Shown here: one piece after another, positions 1-8,398 of the stretch
Layout: each line of letters begins with the position of its first letter
How positions within the stretch are numbered: position 1 is the stretch's first letter
Assembly (NCBI RefSeq): GCF_010614805.1
Contig: NZ_JAAFZC010000002.1
Span: 620,001 to 684,000 of the forward strand
Reading direction: 5' to 3'
From: Pseudooceanicola aestuarii
Lineage (GTDB): Bacteria; Pseudomonadota; Alphaproteobacteria; Rhodobacterales; Rhodobacteraceae
DNA: 64,000 nucleotides
Translations under genes and position numbers: made by a program
The notes under the pieces: model-generated
Told to the model about the DNA's origin: nothing
What the model saw: the letters and a program-made list of their open reading frames with translations, nothing else
Database searches by the model: none

Positions 1-660
1 GCCCGCGTCAACGGCCTTGCGCAGGGCGCCGGAATTGAACCCGTCTTCCCATTCACCCTGACCGTCGGCCCAGGTCACGCCCGCGTCGACATCACCGTTG
101 TTGACCGCGACGATGGTCTGCTCATGGCCACCGACAAAGACGACTTCGCCGAAGTAGTCACCGTTTTCCATCGTGGCGCCGATCTCGGTCGGGATCTCGA
201 TGGAGGGGATCAAGTAGCCGGAGGTGGAGTTGGGATCGCCGAAGCCGAACGTCTTGCCCTTCATGTCCGCCAGGGAGGTCACGCCGCTGTCCTTGCGGGC
301 GAAACCGACGGAATGATAACCAAAGGAGCCGTCCAGGTTGATCTTGACCAGCACCGGCTCCACCGCGTCGGCGTCGGAGAGGAAGGTCTTGGCATAGGCG
401 GATGCCCCCAGCCAGGCCATGTCAATGGTACCGCCCAGCAGGCCCTGGATCACACCGTCGTAATCGGCGGGGGCGAACAGCTTGGTCGGGACGCCCAGGG
501 CTTCCTCGGTGTAGGTCTTCAGGCATTCGTGGTTGTTCAGACGGTCCTGCGCGTTCTCGCCACCCAGGATGCCGATGCGGAACTCGTCGATCTGGTCCTG
601 CGCAGCTGCGGCGCCGGTCAGTGCGGTGGTGGCCAGAACGGCCGCGATAAGGTTTTTCAT
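1..660 (-). CDS. phnD: Phosphonate ABC transporter, periplasmic substrate-binding protein (C-terminus cut by window edge)
   Basis: Periplasmic binding protein that captures phosphonates (or phosphite/phosphate esters) for import by PhnCE. The reading frame starts at ATG 660 with a clear signal peptide (MKNLIAAVLATTALTG, then an Ala-rich cleavage region) and runs off the left edge after 220 residues; the family is about 300 long. Recognisable PhnD features are FRIGILGGENAQDRL near residue 28, the domain with GGTIDMAWLGASAY, and a later NGDVDAGVTW stretch. It lies 64 bases downstream of phnC on the same strand, so it is the second gene of a phnC-phnD operon whose permease genes should lie beyond the window. 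The family assignment is firm; the exact substrate cannot be read from sequence. Confidence 0.93.
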   Translation of the reverse strand, partial: MKNLIAAVLATTALTGAAAAQDQIDEFRIGILGGENAQDRLNNHECLKTYTEEALGVPTKLFAPADYDGVIQGLLGGTIDMAWLGASAYAKTFLSDADAVEPVLVKINLDGSFGYHSVGFARKDSGVTSLADMKGKTFGFGDPNSTSGYLIPSIEIPTEIGATMENGDYFGEVVFVGGHEQTIVAVNNGDVDAGVTWADGQGEWEDGFNSGALRKAVDAG

Positions 661-724
661 GTCACTTTCCCCTTGGAATGTTTGCCGGTGGATCCCCTCC
701 ACCGGCGGTGCAGTACCGGGTGGC

Positions 725-1573
725 TCAGACCGTGGCCTTCGCGTCCCGGATCTCTCTGGTGCGGATCGGTTCCACTTCCCCGCCGCGGGGATCGTCCAGC
801 CGCGCGATCTCGGTGGAGGTCGCAGCTTCGGAGAACCCGGCATCGGCGCCGTAGATGTCGCGGGCGGCACCGGTGGTCAGCTGTTCGGGCAGCCCGTCAA
901 AGACGATGCGCCCGTCGCGCATGCCGATCACCCGGTCGCAATAGCGCCGCGCCGTGTCCAGCGTGTGCAGGTTGGCGATGACCATGCGGCCGTCTTCCTC
1001 GTGGATGCGGCGCAGCGCCTCCATCACGACCTGCGCGTTCATCGGGTCGAGAGAGGCAATCGGCTCATCCGCCAGAATGATCTTGGGATCCTGCATCAGG
1101 GCGCGGGCGATGGCGACGCGCTGCTGCTGGCCGCCCGACAGGGCCTCCGCCCGTTTCGGCGCGTGTTCCGCGATGCCGAGACGGTCCAGGATGTCGATGG
1201 CACGGTGGATATCTTCGGTCGGGAAGAGGTTGAACACGGTCGAAAAGGTCGAACGGCGGTTCAACGTTCCGTGCAGCACATTGGCCACCACGTCCATGCG
1301 CGGCACCAGGTTGAACTGCTGGAAGATCATCGCGCATTCGGCCTGCCAGGCGCGTTTCGCCGCGCCGCGCAGGGCGGTGACGTCGCGGTCGCCGAACCGG
1401 ATCATCCCACTGCTGTGGTCCGTCAGGCGGTTCAGCATCCGCAACAGGGTGGATTTCCCGGCGCCTGACCGGCCGATGATGCCGATCATCATCGGCTTGT
1501 CGACGTGGATGGTCGCCGCATCGACTGCCGTGTTGGCGCCGAAGGTCTTCGTGAGTTTCTCGATACGTAGCAA
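725..1573 (-). CDS. phnC: Phosphonate ABC transporter ATP-binding protein
   Basis: Cytoplasmic ATPase that powers phosphonate import with PhnD and PhnE. The 282-residue protein has Walker A GRSGAGKS (residues 34-41), Q-loop IFQQFNL (about 83-89), signature LSGGQQQR (145-152) and Walker B IILADEP (165-171). The only sensible start is TTG at 1573, giving [12 protein letters not shown]; no in-frame ATG or GTG was seen upstream. A GGGGGG stretch eight bases upstream can serve as ribosome-binding site, but it lies inside a strong hairpin that also encloses the start codon. First gene of the phnCD operon. The roughly 25 residues after the last ABC motifs are charged and of no known function. Confidence 0.93.
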   Translation of the reverse strand: MLRIEKLTKTFGANTAVDAATIHVDKPMMIGIIGRSGAGKSTLLRMLNRLTDHSSGMIRFGDRDVTALRGAAKRAWQAECAMIFQQFNLVPRMDVVANVLHGTLNRRSTFSTVFNLFPTEDIHRAIDILDRLGIAEHAPKRAEALSGGQQQRVAIARALMQDPKIILADEPIASLDPMNAQVVMEALRRIHEEDGRMVIANLHTLDTARRYCDRVIGMRDGRIVFDGLPEQLTTGAARDIYGADAGFSEAATSTEIARLDDPRGGEVEPIRTREIRDAKATV

Positions 1574-1610
1574 GCGATATGCCCCCCAAGGTCTTGAGGG
1601 GCATCTACGT
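1565..1610 (-). promoter_or_regulatory. Leader RNA hairpin enclosing the phnC start codon
   Basis: In the phnC mRNA an inner arm ATGCCCCTCAAG pairs with CTTGGGGGGCAT (11 of 12 positions, two-base loop). An outer ACGTAG/CTACGT pair of six bases closes around it. The asymmetric eight-base bulge ATCGCTTG holds the TTG initiation codon, and the G-rich ribosome-binding stretch is buried in the inner stem. Pairing is seen directly in the sequence; a role in limiting translation is inferred. Confidence 0.5.
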
Positions 1611-1639
1611 GGCGGCGAAGACGAAAATGTATCGGCGCG

Positions 1640-1657
1640 GTGAAGGTTTTGTAACGC
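1640..1657 (-). promoter_or_regulatory. Possible Pho box upstream of phnC
   Basis: On the minus strand GCGTTAC-AAAA-CCTTCAC keeps the 7-4-7 spacing of the PhoB box CTGTCAT-AAAA-CTGTCAC and matches it at 12 of 18 positions, about 67 bases before the phnC start. PhoB control of phn genes under phosphate limitation is well established in other bacteria; here it is inferred from this degenerate match. Confidence 0.4.
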
Positions 1658-1680
1658 GCCCTACCCCGCCCGGCCCGGCG

Positions 1681-1714
1681 AACGAAAAACGGCAGCCGCC
1701 CAAGCGACTGCCGT
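1681..1714 (-). terminator. Rho-independent terminator of the ectoine operon
   Basis: The arms ACGGCAGTCGC and GCGGCTGCCGT (minus strand) form an 11-pair stem with one mismatch and a four-base loop, followed in the leftward direction by TTTTT. It lies about 95 bases past the stop of the last ectoine gene and separates that operon from phnC. Confidence 0.75.
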
Positions 1715-1807
1715 CAAACAATTATTTATCGACCACCTGGGATGGCCGGCGATTGCGGCCTGCGGTGCCGCCCGGCGCGGGACGCCAGGTCAGCCAGGTG
1801 GCGCGGC

Positions 1808-3247
1808 TCAGGCGGCCGCCCTTTCCACGGCCGAAAGGCTCGACCCCTCGGGCGCGGCGATCACCGCGTCATGCAGCGCCTTCACGGTGGCATCGCGATC
1901 GTCGCGGGCAACGGCGAATTGCACGTCCACCGACCGCGTCGTCTGGTGTACTGCCAGCGGCACGATATCGGCGGCCTCCAGCGCGGCCAGACCACGGCTG
2001 AGCGGGCGCAGGCCGGACATGTCGCGGCCGATGATGGCCACGATGGACAGGGCGCGCACGTCAAGTTCCGCCGCCGGATAGATCTCCAGCAGGTCACGCT
2101 CCACCCGCTTGATCGCCTTCAGCGGCGCATCGACGTAATGGGTGATCGTGTTCGCGTTCGAGGTCTTGGACACGATCCGCACCTTGTGCCGCTTCAGGAT
2201 ATCCAGTGTGGCGGCGTCATAGCCCTTGACCCCCACCATGTCCTGTTCGAACAGCTCCAGCGCATAGACGTTCAGCCCGCAGACGATTTCCGCCGCCGGA
2301 TCCTCGGCCGGCTGATCGTCGATCAGCGTGCCGGGATCCTCGGGTTCGAACGCATTGGTGACACGCAGCGGGATCTCTGACTGGCGCAGCGTCTTGGCCG
2401 CCTTGGGGTGGATCGCCTCCATCCCCATGTTGGACAGTTGATCGGCCACGTCGTAATTCGTGTGCCCCAGCTTGCGGACGTGATCGCCCACCAGCTTGGG
2501 ATCCGCGCTGGACAGGTGGAATTCCTTGTGGATGATCGCTTCCCGCGCATGGGTGCGCGCCGCGATCCGGGAGAATGTGACCTCGGAATAGCCGCGGTCG
2601 AACTCCTTCATCAGCCCCTCGCGGCACTGGGCATAGCCGGTGACGATGGGCATTTCGCGGGAAAAGTCGATCCCGTCCAGACCGGCGGCGATACGGTCTT
2701 CCAGATCCAGTTCCCGCTCGTCCCGCCACCCGGAAAGGTCGACGAACCGCGCGTCCAGACCGTGACGTTGCAGCAGCAGCGCGGTCACCTGTGCGGAATG
2801 GGATTCCCCCAGACCGGACAGCAATTCACGGATCTGCGCCATGTGTTCGCTCAGCCGGAAATGCCCGTAGGAGCACAGGCGTTGCAGGTCGATCAGGCAG
2901 TTGCGCGCGCCCTCGATCCGCTCGCGGACAAAGCCGTCGGCGACGGCGACATCGGCAGGGTGATCCAGCACGTCGGCATGGGCCTTGCGCATCGCGTCGG
3001 CCACCCGGTTCAGCGCCTCTGTCCAGCCAGCGTCGCCCTCCGCGCTGGAAAACAGCGCATAGACCCCCGGTTCCCCGGATTTCTTGTGCTCCAGCAGCAG
3101 ATCGGTGATCCCCCCGAAGGCAGAGACGACAAAGATCCGGTTGTAGGGATCCTTGCGCTTGCCGATGAACAGGGTGTCCACCAGATCATTCAGCCGCGAC
3201 ATGGACGTGCCGCCAATCTTCTCGACAGTGTGTTTCGCTTCGGTCAA
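1808..3247 (-). CDS. ask_ect: Ectoine-cluster aspartokinase (Ask_Ect)
   Basis: Phosphorylates L-aspartate, the first step toward L-aspartate-beta-semialdehyde, the precursor EctB needs. The 479-residue protein opens with the kinase motif KIGGTS (residues 10-15), the variant typical of the specialised Ask_Ect group rather than the KFGGTS of general lysine/threonine aspartokinases. It has a central amino-acid-kinase domain and a C-terminal ACT pair (ALSIVAIIGRDMSG region). It follows ectC by 48 bases on the same strand and ends the ectABC-ask_ect operon. A dedicated aspartokinase is thought to keep precursor flowing into ectoine despite feedback inhibition of the general enzyme. Confidence 0.93.
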   Translation of the reverse strand: MTEAKHTVEKIGGTSMSRLNDLVDTLFIGKRKDPYNRIFVVSAFGGITDLLLEHKKSGEPGVYALFSSAEGDAGWTEALNRVADAMRKAHADVLDHPADVAVADGFVRERIEGARNCLIDLQRLCSYGHFRLSEHMAQIRELLSGLGESHSAQVTALLLQRHGLDARFVDLSGWRDERELDLEDRIAAGLDGIDFSREMPIVTGYAQCREGLMKEFDRGYSEVTFSRIAARTHAREAIIHKEFHLSSADPKLVGDHVRKLGHTNYDVADQLSNMGMEAIHPKAAKTLRQSEIPLRVTNAFEPEDPGTLIDDQPAEDPAAEIVCGLNVYALELFEQDMVGVKGYDAATLDILKRHKVRIVSKTSNANTITHYVDAPLKAIKRVERDLLEIYPAAELDVRALSIVAIIGRDMSGLRPLSRGLAALEAADIVPLAVHQTTRSVDVQFAVARDDRDATVKALHDAVIAAPEGSSLSAVERAAA

Positions 3248-3295
3248 ATGTGAGATACCGCCGGGTCTCTCCGGCGGCCCTTCCTTTGGTTCTGT

Positions 3296-3685
3296 TCAGG
3301 CGTCGGCAGGAATGGCGTAGGAGCCATCGGCCTGGTGCACCTCTTCCCCCGTCACCGGCGGATTGAAACAGCAGGCCATCACCAGCTCCTCTTCCGCGCG
3401 CAGGGTGTGTTTGTCGTGCAGGTTCAGCGCATACATCACGCCCGGCTTGATCTCGTGTGTCTCGCCCGTGGCAAGGTCGGTGATGGACCCCTTGCCCGCC
3501 ATGCAATAGACGCTTTCGAAATGGTTCTTGTAGTGGAACGTGTGTTCCGACCCGGCTTCCAACGTGGTGATGTGGAAGGAGAAGCCCATCCCGTCCCCGG
3601 CCAGCAGCATCCGGACCGAGGTCCAGCGCGCGTCGGAGACGGCCTTGTCGGTGGTCTTCAGGTCGTTGAAATCACGTACGATCAT
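3296..3685 (-). CDS. ectC: L-ectoine synthase
   Basis: Cyclises N-gamma-acetyl-L-2,4-diaminobutyrate to ectoine with loss of water, the last step of compatible-solute synthesis in the cytoplasm. The 129-residue single-domain cupin has the usual length. The three iron ligands described for this family are at their canonical positions: Glu57 (HFESVY), Tyr85 (GVMYAL) and His93 (HDKHTL). The gene lies six bases after ectB, so the two are co-translated. No ectD hydroxylase follows, so this locus by itself makes ectoine, not hydroxyectoine. Confidence 0.97.
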   Translation of the reverse strand: MIVRDFNDLKTTDKAVSDARWTSVRMLLAGDGMGFSFHITTLEAGSEHTFHYKNHFESVYCMAGKGSITDLATGETHEIKPGVMYALNLHDKHTLRAEEELVMACCFNPPVTGEEVHQADGSYAIPADA

Positions 3686-3691
3686 GTGGTG

Positions 3692-4981
3692 TTACTCCGC
3701 GGCAATCTTGTTTGTCTTGGGCAGGATCTCGGTGGCGGCCTCCAGAAGGATGGCAAAGCCCTTCTCGAAGGTTTCCACCGGGGTAGTCAGCGGGGCAAGC
3801 ACCTTGACCACCTCGTCCTCGGGACCGGAAGTCTCGATGATCAGGCCCTTCTCGAAGGCGCGGGCGCAGATCGCTTCGGCCAGTTCGCCGGAGCCGACAT
3901 CGACACCGCGCATCAGGCCACGTCCCTTCATCCGGGAGCCATCGACCATGTCGGCCAACTCGCCCAGCTTGGTCTCGATCAGCGTGGCTTTCTCCGCCAG
4001 CTCCTTGGCAAAGCTGTCATCGGCCCAGAATTTCTCGATCGCGACGCGGGCCGTGACAAAGGCATGGGTGTTGCCCCGGAAGGTGCCGTTGTGCTCGGCC
4101 GGGCCAAAGATGTCATGCTCCGGCTTGATCAGCATCATGGCCATCGGCAGGCCAAAGCCCGACAGGGATTTCGCCATGGTCACGATATCGGGCTTCACGT
4201 CCCAGCCTTCAAAGCTGAAGAACCGCCCCGACCGGCCGCAGCCTGCCTGAATGTCGTCGATGATCAGCAGCGCGCCGTGCTCTTTCGCCAGCCGGCCCAC
4301 ACGCTCCACCCAGGCTTGCGATGCGGCGTTCAGGCCGCCCTCGCCCTGGATCGTCTCCAGGATGATCGCGGCAGGCGCGTCCATGCCCGACGACTTGTCG
4401 TTCAGCATGGAGTCCAGCAGATCGGCGGTATCGACACTGCCGCCCATGTACCCGTCATAGGGCATCCGCGTCACGCCGTTGAGCGCCATGCCGGCGCCGC
4501 CACGGTGATAGGCGTTACCGGTCGCAGCCAGCGCACCCATGGTCACGCCATGGAACCCGTTGGTGAACGCGATCACGTTGGTCCGGCCCGTCACCTTGCG
4601 CGCCAGCTTCATCGCCGCCTCGACGGCATTGGCCCCGGTCGGGCCCATGAACATCACCCGGTGGTCCATGTCGCGCGGTTTGAGGATGTGATCCTCGAAG
4701 GCGGACAGGAACTTGCCCTTGGTGTCGGTATGCAGGTCCAGACCATGGGCGATGCCGTCGCTGGTGATATGCTCCACCAGCGCGGTCTTCATGTCCGGGT
4801 CATTGTGGCCGTAGTTCAACGACGAACAGCCAGCCAGGAAATCGATATATTCCGTGCCGTCCTTGTCCGTCATCACCGAGCCGCTGGCCGAGGTGAACAG
4901 AGCGCTCATCCCCCGGCAATAGGAGCGGGCCTCGCTCTCTCGGCGTTCGAAAATGTCCTTGTGTCCTGCCGTGGCAGTCAT
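3692..4981 (-). CDS. ectB: Diaminobutyrate--2-oxoglutarate aminotransferase
   Basis: PLP-dependent class III aminotransferase that converts L-aspartate-beta-semialdehyde and glutamate into L-2,4-diaminobutyrate, the first committed step of ectoine synthesis. The 429-residue length is standard. The PLP-binding aspartate lies in LLIIDDIQAG (about 242) and the Schiff-base lysine is Lys271 in MAKSLSG. It has the substrate-entry motifs of the EctB group (FMGPTGANAVE, FHGVTMGA). It sits 48 bases downstream of ectA and 6 upstream of ectC. Confidence 0.97.
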   Translation of the reverse strand: MTATAGHKDIFERRESEARSYCRGMSALFTSASGSVMTDKDGTEYIDFLAGCSSLNYGHNDPDMKTALVEHITSDGIAHGLDLHTDTKGKFLSAFEDHILKPRDMDHRVMFMGPTGANAVEAAMKLARKVTGRTNVIAFTNGFHGVTMGALAATGNAYHRGGAGMALNGVTRMPYDGYMGGSVDTADLLDSMLNDKSSGMDAPAAIILETIQGEGGLNAASQAWVERVGRLAKEHGALLIIDDIQAGCGRSGRFFSFEGWDVKPDIVTMAKSLSGFGLPMAMMLIKPEHDIFGPAEHNGTFRGNTHAFVTARVAIEKFWADDSFAKELAEKATLIETKLGELADMVDGSRMKGRGLMRGVDVGSGELAEAICARAFEKGLIIETSGPEDEVVKVLAPLTTPVETFEKGFAILLEAATEILPKTNKIAAE

Positions 4982-5029
4982 GTGGTATCCTTCCGTATCT
5001 CGGAAAATGTTCAGGTTGGCGAAACAGGC

Positions 5030-5566
5030 TCAGGCGGCGCGGCCGAGCAACTGTTCCAACTCCTCGAATTCGATCGTGACCATATGTTCGGTGGCATGCT
5101 TGCCGTCGAAATGGTCGCCCCGCTTGAAATGCGCCTCGCTGGACAGGTCACCGCTCACGGTTTTCGCGAACTTTGAGAACAGCGCCCAGCTGGCGTCGTT
5201 GTCGGCGGTGATCGTGGTCTGAAGGCGGGTCACGTCCTCGCATTCCGGCCGCGTGACCAGTTCCGTCAGCATCCGCTTGCCCAGGCCACGGCCGCGCGCG
5301 CGTTCCGACACGGCGACTTGCCACACAAACAGCGTTTCGGGGTCATCGGGACGCAGGTAGCCCGAGATCCAGCCCACCGGGTCGCCCGACGTTTCGGCGA
5401 CCACGCAGGTATCCGCGAAATGATCGCACTGGATCAGGTTGCAGTACATGGAGTTCTCATCCAGCGGCTTGCATTCGCGCACAAGATCCCAGATGGCCGC
5501 GCCGTCTTCGGCCCGGGGTTTTCTCAGGGCCAGATCGTCCTTGGTGACGTTCAGGATATCTTTCAC
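5030..5566 (-). CDS. ectA: L-2,4-diaminobutyrate acetyltransferase
   Basis: GNAT enzyme that transfers acetyl from acetyl-CoA to the gamma-amino group of L-2,4-diaminobutyrate, producing the EctC substrate. The 178-residue protein has the GNAT acetyl-CoA loop RGRGLGK (91-97) and the family's WISGY and PDDPETLFVWQVAV strands. Translation is taken from GTG 5566, giving MKDILNVTK: a GAGGAG ribosome-binding site lies about eight bases upstream, and the nearby ATG is in the wrong frame. First gene of the ect operon. Confidence 0.95.
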   Translation of the reverse strand: MKDILNVTKDDLALRKPRAEDGAAIWDLVRECKPLDENSMYCNLIQCDHFADTCVVAETSGDPVGWISGYLRPDDPETLFVWQVAVSERARGRGLGKRMLTELVTRPECEDVTRLQTTITADNDASWALFSKFAKTVSGDLSSEAHFKRGDHFDGKHATEHMVTIEFEELEQLLGRAA

Positions 5567-5601
5567 GCGTCATGCTCCTCTGCTTTCCTTTGTTGTTACT
5601 A

Positions 5602-5629
5602 AACATACGGCCTGAGGAAATTGTTTCAA
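5602..5629 (-). promoter_or_regulatory. Predicted ectA promoter
   Basis: Minus-strand TTGAAA (5624-5629) is separated by 16 bases from TATGTT (5602-5607), a good fit to a sigma-70 promoter, about 36 bases before the ectA start. The surrounding 260 bases are clearly more AT-rich than the coding DNA. Confidence 0.5.
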
Positions 5630-5644
5630 TAGGCTAAGCAATTT
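5618..5644. promoter_or_regulatory. Candidate MarR/EctR operator overlapping the ectA promoter
   Basis: AAATTGTTT and AAGCAATTT form an inverted repeat (8 of 9 positions) with a nine-base spacer, and the repeat covers the predicted -35 element. The octamer CTAAGCAA inside it recurs inverted at 5720-5727, nearer the divergent regulator. EctR of methylotrophs is a MarR protein that represses ect genes from such a position; its binding here is inferred. Confidence 0.45.
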
Positions 5645-5834
5645 TCTTCCCCTAACGGCACATTTTTGCGCAACATACTGTTTAAAGAGAGTTTTACTCC
5701 TTCGATATTGCCATGAGTTTTGCTTAGTCCGACAAAATGTCGCGACTCATAGGGCCAAGCAGGGAACTTGCCACCCCCGGCTCAAGCTGCTTTGATGCCA
5801 AGGCCGCAGATGAGGCCCACCGCCGGGGAGAGCC

Positions 5835-6311
5835 ATGGACCGCACAGATATCAGCCTCATCGCGTTGCGCCGCATCCTGCGCGCGACCGAACTCTATGGT
5901 CGCCGCCTGGCCAAGGCAGCCGGGCTGACCGCTGTGCAGTTCCGCGTCATGCAGGTGATCAACGAAAAGGGCCACGCCACGCCCTCGGAAATCGCGCAGC
6001 GCATGGGGGTGACCCAGGCCACCATGACCGCGCTGATCGACAAACTGGCGACCAAGGGCATGGTGGAGCGGCGAAAGTCAGACCGTGACCGCCGCCAGAC
6101 CATCATCAACATCACCCTTGCCGGCCAGACCGCCATCGACGAGGCCCCCGACCCCCTGCAACAGCGCTATGTCAAGAAGTTCGAAACCCTCGACAGCTGG
6201 GAACAGGCCATGATCGTGGCGGCGCTGGAACGTGTGGCGGACATGCTCGACGCGGGCGATCTGGACGCCTCCCCCGTGCTGGACATCGGGGAGCTGGGCA
6301 AAACCGGCTGA
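5835..6311 (+). CDS. MarR-family transcriptional regulator, EctR-like
   Basis: Winged-helix regulator of 158 residues, divergent from the ectoine operon across a 268-base AT-rich gap. The MarR winged helix is clear: recognition-helix region [16 protein letters not shown] (about 49-64) and wing DRDRRQ (83-88). Helical dimerisation segments lie at both ends. In halotolerant methylotrophs EctR1 is a MarR repressor transcribed next to ectA; the position and family here suggest the same role. That is inference, because MarR proteins also control unrelated neighbours and no ligand can be read from sequence. Confidence 0.8.
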   Translation: MDRTDISLIALRRILRATELYGRRLAKAAGLTAVQFRVMQVINEKGHATPSEIAQRMGVTQATMTALIDKLATKGMVERRKSDRDRRQTIINITLAGQTAIDEAPDPLQQRYVKKFETLDSWEQAMIVAALERVADMLDAGDLDASPVLDIGELGKTG

Positions 6312-6418
6312 TCCCCGGCGGCGCTGCTCTCGACCTCCCGCCGCCAGCGGCCTATAGCTCTTCCCGACAGCTCCGGCCCGCCGGGGCCCTTGCCACGCCT
6401 CGCCACGAAAGGGATGCC

Positions 6419-7006
6419 ATGCGCCAGGCCGAGATCACCCGCACCACCGCCGAGACGGAGATTTCCGTCCGGATCGACCTTGACGGCACCGGAACGGGGC
6501 GGATCGACACCGGCATCGGTTTCTTCGATCACATGCTGGATCAGCTGTGCCGACACTCGCTGATCGACATGGACATCACCTGCAAGGGCGACACCCATAT
6601 CGACGACCACCATTCGGTGGAGGACACGGGCATCGCCCTGGGCCAGGCGCTGGCGCGCGCTTTGGGCGACAAGGCCGGGATCCGCCGCTACGGCGATTGC
6701 CTGCTGGCGATGGACGACGCGCTGGTGCGCACCGCGCTGGACCTGTCCGGACGGCCCTACCTGGTGTGGAACGTTGCGATGTCGGCACACAAGATCGGCA
6801 GCTTCGATACCGAACTGGTGCGCGAATTCTTCCAGGCGCTGTCGACCCATGGCGGCGTCACCCTGCATGTCGACGCCCTGCACGGGTTCAACGCCCACCA
6901 CGTCGCGGAGGCGACATTCAAATCCGTCGCCCGCGCCCTGCGCATGGCGGTCGAACCCGATCCGCGCCGCGCCGGGGTGATCCCCTCGACCAAGGGCACG
7001 CTGTGA
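6419..7006 (+). CDS. hisB: Imidazoleglycerol-phosphate dehydratase
   Basis: Dehydrates imidazole-glycerol phosphate to imidazole-acetol phosphate in histidine synthesis. At 195 residues it is the monofunctional form, without the phosphatase domain fused in enterobacteria. The two manganese-binding histidine repeats are present: [10 protein letters not shown] near residue 60 and FNAHHVAEA near 160, plus DHMLDQL in the N-terminal half. First of five his genes on this strand. HisH follows after two bases, so translation is probably coupled. Confidence 0.97.
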   Translation: MRQAEITRTTAETEISVRIDLDGTGTGRIDTGIGFFDHMLDQLCRHSLIDMDITCKGDTHIDDHHSVEDTGIALGQALARALGDKAGIRRYGDCLLAMDDALVRTALDLSGRPYLVWNVAMSAHKIGSFDTELVREFFQALSTHGGVTLHVDALHGFNAHHVAEATFKSVARALRMAVEPDPRRAGVIPSTKGTL

Positions 7007-7008
7007 CC

Positions 7009-7656
7009 ATGCTGACAGTTCTCATCGACTACGAAAGCGGCAACCTCCACTCCGCCGAGAAGGCGTTCCAGCGCATGGCGACCGAAGTCGATGCCGGCCA
7101 GGTCATCGTCTCCGCCCGGCCCGAGGACGTCGCCCGCGCGGATCGGATCGTGTTGCCCGGTGACGGTGCCTTTCCCGCCTGCCGCAACGCGCTGGACGCG
7201 GTGCGCGGCGGCTCCCTTCTGGAAGCCCTGACAGAGGCGGTCGAAACCCGCGGCCGCCCCTTCCTGGGCATCTGCGTCGGCATGCAGCTGATGGCCCGGA
7301 CAGGCCATGAATACAGCGAGACGCCCGGACTGGGCTGGATCGACGGCGCGGTCACCCGGATCGAACCGGGTGCGTCCGGGCTGAAAGTGCCGCATATGGG
7401 TTGGAACGACCTGGTGATCGACAGCCCCCACCCGATCTTTGACGGGGTGGAAACGGGCCAGCATTGCTATTTCGTGCATTCCTACCACATGCAGATCAAC
7501 AGCGCCGCCCAGCGGTTGGCCCATGTCGACTACGGCGCAGCCGAAGTCACCGCGCTGGTGGGGCGCGACACGATGCTGGGCATGCAGTTCCATCCGGAAA
7601 AAAGCCAGGCCACCGGCCTGCGCATGATCGCCAATTTCCTGACCTGGACGCCCTGA
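7009..7656 (+). CDS. hisH: Imidazole glycerol phosphate synthase, glutamine amidotransferase subunit
   Basis: Class I glutaminase that releases ammonia for HisF. The 215-residue protein has the nucleophile Cys89 in FLGICVGMQ and the partners His195 and Glu197 in MQFHPEKSQ. ATG 7009 (MLTVLIDYESGNLHS) is chosen because the family begins with this first beta-strand; longer in-frame versions read back through hisB. It is separated from hisA by 740 bases that hold an intergenic repeat and an opposite-strand gene. Confidence 0.96.
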   Translation: MLTVLIDYESGNLHSAEKAFQRMATEVDAGQVIVSARPEDVARADRIVLPGDGAFPACRNALDAVRGGSLLEALTEAVETRGRPFLGICVGMQLMARTGHEYSETPGLGWIDGAVTRIEPGASGLKVPHMGWNDLVIDSPHPIFDGVETGQHCYFVHSYHMQINSAAQRLAHVDYGAAEVTALVGRDTMLGMQFHPEKSQATGLRMIANFLTWTP

Positions 7657-7712
7657 CCCACCCCCTGGCCCCGCGCCGCCGACCGAGTCACGGGTCGACG
7701 CGGCACGCCGGT

Positions 7713-7790
7713 CCCTTCGGGCCGAAATACCGCAGGGGGTGAATTGAGCCGCAGGCTCAAGAGGGGGACAGCGTCCCCCTCCCCTCGGCT
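7713..7790 (+). repeat. Intergenic palindromic repeat, copy 1
   Basis: Begins CCCTTCGGGCCGAAATACCGC, followed by a G-run, a GAGCC/GGCTC hairpin and a GGGGGA/TCCCCC hairpin. The same modules recur at 9191-9260 (inverted) and 32609-32673, with looser relatives at 34934-35050 and 54692-54730, always between genes. Confidence 0.75.
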
Positions 7791-7874
7791 GCACCCGGTC
7801 AACCGGTTCACGGAGAGGGGGCAACCACGCCCCCAAAACAGCGCGCGACGCGGGGAGGCGCCCCGCGCCGCCGC

Positions 7875-8261
7875 TCACTTCACCCGCGTCCAGTTCTGCT
7901 TCTTGCAGATCGGCCCGAAACAGCCCGCCACCTTGAGCGTGTCGCCGGTCATGTCCATTTTCGAGCGGTAGACATTATCCGTGGACGGCTGCCAGATCTT
8001 GCCATCACGGTACTTTCCACCGCCCTCGGGCACCATGTCCCAGACCAGCTTCCGCCCCAGGTGCACGGCCTTGTATTCGCCCTCGGCGTTGAAGCTGCGG
8101 GACATCACGCCGCACAGCTTCGCGCCGCAGGGCGCTATGGTAACATGGGCATAGGCGCCATCGTCGACCTCGGTCTGCCAGACGCCTTCGACCGGATCGG
8201 CCAGCGCCGCCCCCGCGCCCAGCGCCAGGACCGCAAGGCCCGTCAGAAATCCACGCATCAT
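7875..8261 (-). CDS. DUF2147-family exported protein
   Basis: Small predicted periplasmic protein of 128 residues. It has a signal peptide ([21 protein letters not shown]) and the DUF2147 pattern: PVEGVWQTE, a CGAKLCG disulphide candidate, [16 protein letters not shown] and a terminal [12 protein letters not shown]. Four cysteines could form two disulphides. Family members are often near envelope or stress genes, but no biochemical function is known. It lies inside the his cluster on the opposite strand and need not relate to histidine synthesis. Confidence 0.8.
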   Translation of the reverse strand: MMRGFLTGLAVLALGAGAALADPVEGVWQTEVDDGAYAHVTIAPCGAKLCGVMSRSFNAEGEYKAVHLGRKLVWDMVPEGGGKYRDGKIWQPSTDNVYRSKMDMTGDTLKVAGCFGPICKKQNWTRVK

Positions 8262-8398
8262 TCATTCCTCCCTTTTGTCCGGCGATGGTGCCGCGCGCCC
8301 CCGATCCGATCAAGCCCGCCGCGCAGGCCGCGTTGCAAATGGCGCAACGTCATGCAAAGAGGCGCCCGACCCGGACAGCCCGCGAAAGGACCGACGCC

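Noticed and set aside
3335..5176. 613-codon frame antisense to ectC and ectB
   Set aside because: Sense-strand genes have exact family lengths and catalytic residues; the antisense frame has none.
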